Below, piece after piece: positions 1 to 5,481 of a DNA stretch of 6,648 nucleotides. The DNA lies in assembly GCA_036351575.1 (NCBI GenBank), contig JAZBPJ010000181.1, forward strand, positions 1-6,648, in the 5' to 3' direction. How positions within the stretch are numbered: position 1 is the first letter of the stretch; each line of letters opens with the position of its first letter. The position numbers and the translations under genes were made by a program. The notes under the pieces were generated by a model, which saw only the letters and a list, made by a program, of their open reading frames with translations, ran no database searches and had not been told where the DNA came from. This DNA comes from JABDPF01 sp036351575. GTDB taxonomy: Bacteria; Pseudomonadota; Gammaproteobacteria; Xanthomonadales; SZUA-36.

Positions 1-890
1 GCGATCAGTTCGTCTTTTTCGCGCCAGACCTGCTTGATCCAGTTTTCGAGCTCGTTCCGGATATTGCGGTCCGTGCGGAAATTCCTGCCCAGCAGGTGCT
101 TGGGTATCTCCAGTTCCCGGACCTTGATGATGATTTCCGGCACTTTTCCGGTCAGCAGGTCCCAGAAGCTCGGAGCGCTTTTGCCTTCGAAGCTGCCCGG
201 GTAGACGATGGTGACGTCCATCATCGACTGCAGGCGGTCTCCGAGCGCGTACAGCACCACGCCGATACCGCCGACCTTGGGCTTGAGCAGGTTTCGGTAG
301 GGACTGCCGGTTTCATCCCGCTTTTCCGGTGAAAACCGCGTGCCCTCGGGAAAACTCATCATCGCGAAAGGAAACTCGCGCAGCTTGTCGCAGGCGATGC
401 GGGCGGTTTCGAGGTCCTTCCCCACCAGTTTCGGGTTTTTGCGAATTTCCTCGCGGCTGTGCCGGCGCATGAACGGGAAATCCAGCGCCCACCAGGCAAA
501 GCCCAGCACGGGCAGGTAGATCAGCTGCCGCTTGATAAAAAAGGACAGCATCGGCAGGCGCCGGTTGAAGCACTTCTGCAAAGCGAGAATGTCGATCCAG
601 GTCTGGTGGTTGCAGGCGACCAGGTAACCGCCTTTGCGGTGCACTTCGCCGGGCACGTCGATATCCCAGCGCGTGCCGCGGTAGAGTGAAATCACGGAAT
701 TGTTGAGCGAAATCCAGGTCTCGACCACCCGGACCATCTGTTTTCTGAAGGAGTCGCGAATACGGCGCGTGGGCGACAGCAGCTTGCCGGCGGCCAGAAG
801 GGTCAGCGGGATCATCATGAGCAGCGTGTAGGCGATGACCGCCAGGCTGGCCAGCGCGCCCTTGGTGTTTGCAACAAAGTGGGAGAACAT
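1..890 (-). CDS. yihG: YihG-like 1-acylglycerol-3-phosphate acyltransferase (3' end cut by window edge)
   Basis: This is an inner-membrane acyltransferase of the PlsC/LPLAT superfamily, expected to move an acyl chain onto lysophosphatidic acid or a related lysophospholipid. The visible 296 residues start at the ATG at 890. A hydrophobic segment at about residues 12-34 is a membrane anchor. The catalytic HX4D box is NHQTWID (H95, D100), and the acceptor-binding block is FPEGTR (180-185). The stretches WALDFPFMRRHSR (about 134-145), GKDLETAR (157-164) and NLLKPKVGGIG (200-210) match E. coli YihG closely as I recall it, which separates it from plain PlsC. YihG is about 310 residues, so only some 10-15 C-terminal residues should be missing. 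The ribosome site is weak: GAGG lies 15 nt upstream of the ATG and GAAG is nearer. An in-frame GTG at 911 directly follows the terminator T-tract and is a less likely start. The family call is firm; the exact acceptor and acyl preference are inferred. Confidence 0.93.
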   Translation of the reverse strand, partial: MFSHFVANTKGALASLAVIAYTLLMMIPLTLLAAGKLLSPTRRIRDSFRKQMVRVVETWISLNNSVISLYRGTRWDIDVPGEVHRKGGYLVACNHQTWIDILALQKCFNRRLPMLSFFIKRQLIYLPVLGFAWWALDFPFMRRHSREEIRKNPKLVGKDLETARIACDKLREFPFAMMSFPEGTRFSPEKRDETGSPYRNLLKPKVGGIGVVLYALGDRLQSMMDVTIVYPGSFEGKSAPSFWDLLTGKVPEIIIKVRELEIPKHLLGRNFRTDRNIRNELENWIKQVWREKDELI

Positions 891-911
891 GGTCGGCTTC
901 GTTTTCCTCAC

Positions 912-942
912 AAAAAAAGCCCGGCCCTCGACGGGGCCGGGC
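912..942 (-). terminator. Intrinsic terminator of the subtilase gene
   Basis: Reading the minus strand, a perfect 9-bp GC-rich stem (GCCCGGCCC paired with GGGCCGGGC, at 942-934 and 927-919) encloses a 6-nt loop and is followed at once by seven T residues (918-912). It begins 43 nt after the subtilase stop codon. This is a textbook Rho-independent terminator. The plus strand has no comparable T-tract, so it works one way. Confidence 0.95.
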
Positions 943-947
943 GTTTA

Positions 948-977
948 ATTATCCCACTCCTGGTGAGGCGTGGTCCA
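948..977 (-). promoter_or_regulatory. Possible promoter for the acyltransferase gene
   Basis: On the minus strand, TGGGATAAT at 956-948 resembles an extended -10 element (TG, one base, then GATAAT). A 4-of-6 match to the -35 box, TGGACC, lies at 977-972 with an 18-nt spacer. A promoter is needed somewhere here because the terminator just downstream would cut off read-through from the subtilase. The predicted RNA start, near 941, falls at the very beginning of the terminator hairpin, which is awkward, so the call is tentative. Confidence 0.35.
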
Positions 978-985
978 GCTTGCGA

Positions 986-3097
986 TTATGGCTGGTTGAT
1001 GACGATAGACTCGCCGTTTCCGGTGATGCTCTCGGTGAAGGTCACCGACAGGACCTTCCTGGTGTGGAGGCCGCTGAGCGTGCAGACATTGCCGCTGCAG
1101 CTGGCCGTGCCGTCGGCGGACCAGGTGCCGGCAAGGTCATTGCCGTTGAGGTCCGTGACTGTGGCAGTCCACTTGTTACGGGAAGCTGAGGCGCTTCCGA
1201 CAAGGTTGACTTCAATGACGCCCGGTTCGGTCACGGTGACGGACTGGCTGGTGCTGTCGCTCAGATCGCCGTCGGATACCACCAGGGTGACGTTATAGGT
1301 GCCTTCTGCGCTGAAGGTATGCGTCGGGTTCTGAGCGTTCGAACTGCCGTCAGTACCGAACGTCCAATTCCAGGAAGTGACACCGTTATCGTCGCTGCTT
1401 TGATCGGTGAAGTCGCAGGAAAGGCCGCTGCAGCTGTAGTCAAATGCCGCGACGGGCGGTTGGTTGACCACCGGGCCGCTGACGCTGACGGTCTGCGAGG
1501 TGCTGCTGGTCTTGCCGCCGTCGTCGGTGACGGTGAGGGTAACGGTATAGCTGCCGTCCGCCGAATACGTGTGACCGGTTGTCACGCCGCTGCCGGTTCC
1601 GTCGTCGCCAAAGGCCCAGGCGTAATCGTCAATGCTGCCGTCGTCGGTAGAGCCGCTGCCGTCAAACGTGCAGGCGAGCTCGGTGCAGCTGAAAGTGAAC
1701 GAGGCCACCGGGGCATTGTTGACCGGGCCGCCGCCATAGGTTTCAGCAAGCAGGGTGGCTTCGAGGCCATTGACGCGCGGTGAAACCCGCAGGTTCTTGG
1801 GGTCGGTGACCGGTTCGCCGGATGTGGCCAGCACGGTAAGCATGTCTGCCGGGCTCAGCACGCCCTTGCCGGCGGCTTGAACCGCCAGCGCGGCAACACC
1901 GGACGTAAACGGCGTGGCGGATGAAGTGCCGCCAAAGCAGTTGGTGGTTGCGTTGTTCGGTGCGGCCGAGGTGGCGCAGGTCGCCGGCGCCACGACGTCC
2001 AGGAAACTGGCGCTGTTCGAGTAGGCGATCACATTGTCAGCCTGGGTGTCCTCGAACACCGCGGTACGCGTGCTGCAGCCGAAATTTCGCTCGGTGTTGG
2101 CGCAGGAATTGCTGTTAACGCACCAACCATAGACTCCCATGGCGTTGTCATACACGGCGCCCACGCTGACCACGTCAGAGAAACAGGCCGGCCGGCTCAT
2201 GGAATCGCACATGCCGTCGTTGCCCGATGCCGCTATCACGGTGATGCCTGCGTTGGTCGCATTGCGGATGGCGTTGAAATAGATTGAAGACGAACCATCG
2301 CAGCTGGATTCAGATGAGTAGAGACCGCCGCCCAGGCTCATCGAGATTATATCGATGCCATAGGTGTCCTTGTTGGCCACCACCCAGTCAATGGCGCCGA
2401 CGATATCGCCGTCCAGCGAGGCCGATCCGCAGATGGACGCCCCTTGAATCTTGAGGAACACCATGTCAGCGCCCGGCGCCACGCCGAGCGCTCCACCGCC
2501 GTTACCCAGTGCGACGCCGGCCACCGCGGTGCCATGGCTTTGAATGGAACAATCAATCGTCGGGTCGCTGTCGTTGTCGGCAAAGTCGTAGCCGCCAAGC
2601 AGCTTGCCGGTGAATGCCGGGTGATCAGCGTCGATGCCGTCGTCGATGATGGCAATCACGGCCCCGCTGCCGTCGTAAGTGCCCTGCGCAAAATCGACCT
2701 CCGTAAGCGGGTGGCTTTCGGGGTAATTCTTGTAATGGATCGGCATTTCCTCGATCAGCGTCACGTCACCGCGTTTTGCCAGTGCGTTGGCTTGGCCACG
2801 GGTCAGTTCCGCGGAAAAGCCGAACAGGGTCTGGTAGCGGGTCAGTACCTTGAGACCCTTGCCGTTGTTTTCGTTTTTGAAGGCGCCGATCACGCGGTCC
2901 TGGCTCGCCGCGATCGCCTGGGCCTTACTCAGGCCTTTCGGCTGGTTGGCTTCCAGGCTGACGATCACCCGGACGGTATTGGACTCATTTACGGTTTCAA
3001 ACGTGTCGGACAGCGCCGGTTGGATTTTCGAGGCCGGTGCGGCCAGCGTCCCTGCGGAAAAAAGTATGGTCACAATGACCAGCAAAAATTTGTTCAT
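986..3097 (-). CDS. Secreted S8 subtilisin-like serine protease with PKD-PKD-Ig-like C-terminus
   Basis: This 703-residue exported endoprotease has a clear modular layout. Residues 1-22 form a signal peptide (MNKF, then a hydrophobic run), with cleavage near 19-22. Residues about 41-120 resemble an inhibitor I9 propeptide. The S8 domain covers about 130-450, with Asp152 (IIDDGID), His188 (SHGTAVAG), oxyanion Asn293 (ASGNDG) and nucleophile Ser392 (GGTSSATP), so all catalytic residues are present. Two PKD domains follow (about 461-540 and 546-623, with YAWAFGDDG and WNWTFGTDG). Residues about 628-703 form an Ig-like domain with GTWSADG and VLSVTFTE, a type common at the end of gammaproteobacterial exoenzymes. 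The 16 cysteines all lie after the propeptide, as expected of a disulfide-bonded extracellular protein. I chose the ATG at 3097 because GAGGG lies 7 nt upstream; a TTG seven codons earlier would place charged and polar residues before the signal. The gene has its own terminator and probably its own promoter. Type II secretion and protein substrates are inferred. Confidence 0.95.
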   Translation of the reverse strand: MNKFLLVIVTILFSAGTLAAPASKIQPALSDTFETVNESNTVRVIVSLEANQPKGLSKAQAIAASQDRVIGAFKNENNGKGLKVLTRYQTLFGFSAELTRGQANALAKRGDVTLIEEMPIHYKNYPESHPLTEVDFAQGTYDGSGAVIAIIDDGIDADHPAFTGKLLGGYDFADNDSDPTIDCSIQSHGTAVAGVALGNGGGALGVAPGADMVFLKIQGASICGSASLDGDIVGAIDWVVANKDTYGIDIISMSLGGGLYSSESSCDGSSSIYFNAIRNATNAGITVIAASGNDGMCDSMSRPACFSDVVSVGAVYDNAMGVYGWCVNSNSCANTERNFGCSTRTAVFEDTQADNVIAYSNSASFLDVVAPATCATSAAPNNATTNCFGGTSSATPFTSGVAALAVQAAGKGVLSPADMLTVLATSGEPVTDPKNLRVSPRVNGLEATLLAETYGGGPVNNAPVASFTFSCTELACTFDGSGSTDDGSIDDYAWAFGDDGTGSGVTTGHTYSADGSYTVTLTVTDDGGKTSSTSQTVSVSGPVVNQPPVAAFDYSCSGLSCDFTDQSSDDNGVTSWNWTFGTDGSSNAQNPTHTFSAEGTYNVTLVVSDGDLSDSTSQSVTVTEPGVIEVNLVGSASASRNKWTATVTDLNGNDLAGTWSADGTASCSGNVCTLSGLHTRKVLSVTFTESITGNGESIVINQP

Positions 3098-3104
3098 GCT
3101 CGAT

Positions 3105-3109
3105 CCCTC
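3105..3109 (-). promoter_or_regulatory. Ribosome binding site that fixes the subtilase start
   Basis: GAGGG on the minus strand lies 7 nt before the ATG at 3097. It lies inside the longer reading frame that would begin at TTG 3118, so it supports the shorter protein that starts with a clean signal peptide. Confidence 0.85.
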
Positions 3110-3172
3110 ACAGTTCAAATTTCAATGATTATTCTCGTCACGACGGCCGTGTCGGTCGGCGCGGGATTCCCT

Positions 3173-3210
3173 TTCCGCGAACCGTACATTCCCTGTCCCG
3201 ATTCGCGGAA
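3173..3210. promoter_or_regulatory. Inverted repeat in the subtilase 5' leader
   Basis: Arms TTCCGCGAA (3173-3181) and TTCGCGGAA (3202-3210) are perfect 9-bp complements around a 20-nt loop. Two more G-C pairs can form outside if one T is bulged. With the promoter proposed at 3217-3247, transcription would start at about 3210, so this stem would sit at the extreme 5' end of the mRNA, where such hairpins can slow decay. On the plus strand the same repeat is followed after three bases by six T residues (3214-3219), so it could instead stop antisense transcripts. The inverted repeat is seen; both roles are inferred. Confidence 0.6.
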
Positions 3211-3216
3211 GGCTTT

Positions 3217-3247
3217 TTTATAGCACAAAAGGAAAGCGCTTAGGCAA
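3217..3247 (-). promoter_or_regulatory. Likely subtilase promoter with extended -10
   Basis: On the minus strand, TGCTATAAA (3225-3217) is a near-perfect extended -10 element. A candidate -35 box, TTGCCT (3247-3242), lies upstream with a long 19-nt spacer; the extended -10 could make up for that. The leader to the ATG at 3097 would be about 110 nt. The spacer contains one AAGCGCTT palindrome, so a repressor bound there would block the promoter. Confidence 0.6.
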
Positions 3248-3269
3248 CATCGGTTGATTAAGCGCTTCC
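3227..3269 (-). terminator. Two-tier stem-loop after the beta-oxidation operon, probable terminator
   Basis: The symmetric inverted repeat is centred at 3250/3251. TAAGCGCTT (3259-3267) pairs with AAGCGCTTA (3234-3242) over 9 bp. A 2x2 internal loop follows, then CAAC (3245-3248) pairs with GTTG (3253-3256) around a 4-nt loop. Outside the main stem, GG/CC can pair across one bulged A. Reading the minus strand, four T residues follow (3230-3227). It lies about 47 nt after the stop codon of the hydratase/dehydrogenase gene. The T-tract is short, so termination may be partial. The plus strand also has TTTT at 3271-3274. A rival reading is a pair of operator sites (see findings). Confidence 0.55.
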
Positions 3270-3283
3270 GTTTTGCCACGTCG

Positions 3284-3307
3284 ACAAGACAGGTGACTCT
3301 GACTTGT
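3284..3307 (-). repeat. Small inverted repeat just after the hydratase/dehydrogenase stop
   Basis: ACAAGACAG (3284-3292) and CTGACTTGT (3299-3307) can pair at 8 of 9 positions around a 6-nt loop, starting 8 nt past the stop codon. No T-run follows, so it is not an intrinsic terminator by itself. It could protect the 3' end of the operon mRNA or be chance. Confidence 0.4.
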
Positions 3308-3315
3308 ACGAACGG

Positions 3316-5457
3316 CTAGCCGTGGAAGTTCTGGCGCCGCTCGGCCCGCTTCCGCAGCCAGTCGGACACCGTGAAGCGGTCACCGTACAGGCCGGCCATG
3401 CGGTCGCACTCAGCCACGAAGTTCTCGATGCCGACGGTATCGATCCAGGACAGCGTGCCGCCCGTGTAAGCTGGAAAACCCCAGCCGAAGATCGAGCCGA
3501 TGTCGCCGTCCTCGGCATGTGTGAGCACGCCTTCTTCGAGGCAGCGCGCGGCCTCCAGCGCCTGGATGGTCAGCAGGCGCTTCTTAAGTTCCTCGATGTC
3601 GGGCTGTGCGGCCGCGAGCGGAAAGTGCTCGGCCAGGCCTGGCCACAGGTATTTCTTTTCACCCTCGGGATACTGGTAGAAACCCTTGCCGTAGCGCTTG
3701 CCCCTGCGGTCCAGGTCCTCGATCATTTTGCGAATCGCCTTCGAGGCCGTGTCGTTGGGGTAGTCGAAGCCCAGCGCGGCCGCCGTTTCCCTGCCAATCT
3801 TGTACATGAGCTCGATGGTGACCTCGTCGCTGACGGCCAGCGGGCCGACCGGCATTCCCGCCTGCAGGGCGGCGTTTTCGATCAGCGCGGGCTGCACGCC
3901 CTCGGCCAGCATGCTGATGCCTTCGGCGGTGAATTTGCTGAACACCCGGCTGGTGTAAAAGCCGCGGCTGTCGTTCACCACGATCGGGGTTTTGCGGATC
4001 TGCTGAATGAAGTCCAGGCTGCGCGCGATGGCCTCATCGCCGGTCTTTTCACCCAGGATGACCTCGACCAGCGGCATTTTGTCGACTGGCGAAAAGAAAT
4101 GCAGGCCGATGAACTGATCCGGTCGCTGCGAAGCCTCGGCCAGGCCGCTGATCGGCAGCGTGGACGTGTTGCTGGCAAAAATGCAGCTTTTCGGAACGAT
4201 TGCCTCGGCCTTCCGCGTCACATCGGCTTTCAGTTCCCGGCTCTCGAACACGGCCTCGATCACCAGGTCACAGCCTGCCAACTCGGCGTAATCCGTGGTC
4301 GGCCGGATCAGCGCCAGCAGCGCATCGGCTTTCGCCTGCGTGCTTTTGCCGCGTTCGATGGCCTTGTTCAGCAGGCCTTTCGAGTAGCCTTTGCCGCGTT
4401 CCGCGTTTTCCAGGCTGGTATCCAGCAGCACCACCTCGACGCCCGCCCTGGCCGAGACGTAGGCGATGCCCGCGCCCATCATGCCGGCACCGAGGATGCC
4501 CAGTTTCGAGACTTTTGATTTCTCGATGCCTTCGGGGCGCCGCGCCAGCTTGTCGGCCTTGCCCTTGTTGACGAACAGCGTGCGCATCATGTTGCGCGCC
4601 ACCGGCCCGGCCAGCAGTTTGCCGAAGTACTGCGACTCGATATCGAGGCCCGCGTCGAAGGACGTCGCGCAGCCTTCGAACATCGCGGACTGGGCGGCGA
4701 TCGGCGCGGGGTAATTGTGTTTCGTGTTCTTCGCGATCAGTGCGTTGCCGCCCATGAAGACCTGGGCGACGGCCGGGTGGTTGATGCCGCCGCCCGGAAT
4801 TTTGAACCCTTTCTTGTCCCAGGGCTGTTCCGGGTCGCCGGATTCCAGTATCCAGCGTTTAGCCCGCGCGACAATCTCGGCCGCTGGAGCGAGTTCGTGC
4901 ACCAGCCCGATTTCCAGGGCCTGTTCCGGTCCCTGGTTGCGGCATTGCAGGATCATCGCGGCCGCGTTGCGGAACCCGACCAGGCGCGGTGTGCGCTGGG
5001 AGCCGCCGGCGCCCGGCAGCAGGCCGATATTGACCTCGGGAAAACCGACGACGGCGCCGGTGTCGTTTGCGAGTACGCGGTAGTGGCAGGCCAGCGTGAC
5101 CTCCAGGCCGCCGCCCAGCGCCAGTCCGTTGATGGCGCAGGCCACCGGCTTGCCGCAGGTCTCCATGCCGCGCAGCACGCGGTTCAGCCCGGCGCTGAAA
5201 CCGGCGGCTTCTTTTTTTGAAATGCCGCGGTCGTAGGCGGTCACCATGTCCTTGATGTCGGCGCCGGCGATAAAGGCTTTTTTACCCGAGGTCAGGACCA
5301 TGCCCTTGACGGCATCGTCTGCGGCCGCGCGCCGGGTGAGTTCCTCGAGATCGGCCATCAGTTCCGGCGTCAGCACGTTCACGGGCTTGCCGGGCAGGTC
5401 GATGGTAAGCAAGGCGATGCCGTCGCTGTCGACGGCGTAGTGGATCGTGTCGTTCAT
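3316..5457 (-). CDS. Bifunctional enoyl-CoA hydratase / 3-hydroxyacyl-CoA dehydrogenase (FadB/FadJ family alpha subunit)
   Basis: This cytoplasmic beta-oxidation enzyme hydrates trans-2-enoyl-CoA and oxidises the resulting 3-hydroxyacyl-CoA with NAD+. Its 713 residues match the family length (E. coli FadJ 714, FadB 729). The N-terminal crotonase domain (about 1-200) has the oxyanion-hole segment IAGADI (63-68) and both catalytic glutamates, Glu119 (GGGLEV) and Glu141 (GFPEVNIGLLPGAGG). A linker leads to the NAD-binding Rossmann fold at about 318: GAGMMG (323-328), with Asp346 at the end of the second strand favouring NAD+ over NADP+. Dehydrogenase residues are Ser429 (ASNTST), His453 (GLHFFSP) and Glu465 (PLVEVI). 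Two C-terminal HAD domains follow, with GPLAVSDEV (538-546), YGKGFYQY (589-596) and FGWGFPAYTGG (657-667). The start has GGGAG 8 nt upstream. The gene follows the thiolase by 24 nt, its expected partner subunit. The NDSRGFYTSR motif (495-504) has Ser503 where E. coli FadB has Asn. Function is firm; a choice between fadB and fadJ is not justified. Confidence 0.96.
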   Translation of the reverse strand: MNDTIHYAVDSDGIALLTIDLPGKPVNVLTPELMADLEELTRRAAADDAVKGMVLTSGKKAFIAGADIKDMVTAYDRGISKKEAAGFSAGLNRVLRGMETCGKPVACAINGLALGGGLEVTLACHYRVLANDTGAVVGFPEVNIGLLPGAGGSQRTPRLVGFRNAAAMILQCRNQGPEQALEIGLVHELAPAAEIVARAKRWILESGDPEQPWDKKGFKIPGGGINHPAVAQVFMGGNALIAKNTKHNYPAPIAAQSAMFEGCATSFDAGLDIESQYFGKLLAGPVARNMMRTLFVNKGKADKLARRPEGIEKSKVSKLGILGAGMMGAGIAYVSARAGVEVVLLDTSLENAERGKGYSKGLLNKAIERGKSTQAKADALLALIRPTTDYAELAGCDLVIEAVFESRELKADVTRKAEAIVPKSCIFASNTSTLPISGLAEASQRPDQFIGLHFFSPVDKMPLVEVILGEKTGDEAIARSLDFIQQIRKTPIVVNDSRGFYTSRVFSKFTAEGISMLAEGVQPALIENAALQAGMPVGPLAVSDEVTIELMYKIGRETAAALGFDYPNDTASKAIRKMIEDLDRRGKRYGKGFYQYPEGEKKYLWPGLAEHFPLAAAQPDIEELKKRLLTIQALEAARCLEEGVLTHAEDGDIGSIFGWGFPAYTGGTLSWIDTVGIENFVAECDRMAGLYGDRFTVSDWLRKRAERRQNFHG

Positions 5458-5465
5458 GTCCGTTT

Positions 5466-5470
5466 CTCCC
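5466..5470 (-). promoter_or_regulatory. Ribosome binding site of the hydratase/dehydrogenase gene
   Basis: GGGAG on the minus strand lies 8 nt before the ATG at 5457, within the 24-nt gap after the thiolase stop. It confirms the start and shows the second gene is translated independently within the same message. Confidence 0.85.
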
Positions 5471-5481
5471 GCTGCGGCGTT

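Noticed and set aside
96..689. Short reading frames on both strands at 96-332, 313-573 and 459-689
   Set aside because: All are out-of-frame shadows of the acyltransferase, whose HX4D and PEGTR motifs lie in one continuous minus-strand frame across this region.
1229..1717. The two PKD-coding segments as a possible DNA tandem repeat or recombination hotspot
   Set aside because: They are similar as protein domains but clearly diverged in sequence, with no long identical run, so they are an old domain duplication.
3098..3118. Longer subtilase start at TTG 3118, adding seven residues
   Set aside because: It places polar and acidic residues before the signal peptide, and the good GAGGG ribosome site would lie inside the coding sequence. 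ATG 3097 fits better.
2444..3223. 259-codon plus-strand reading frame opposite the protease N-terminal half and promoter
   Set aside because: It runs antisense through the signal peptide, propeptide and catalytic Asp/His region and then across the intergenic stem-loops. No recognisable domain or ribosome site.
3304..4518. 404-codon plus-strand reading frame opposite the hydratase/dehydrogenase
   Set aside because: It lies antisense to a gene with intact catalytic motifs in both domains. Its composition is what GC-rich coding DNA gives on the opposite strand, and no family motif is seen.
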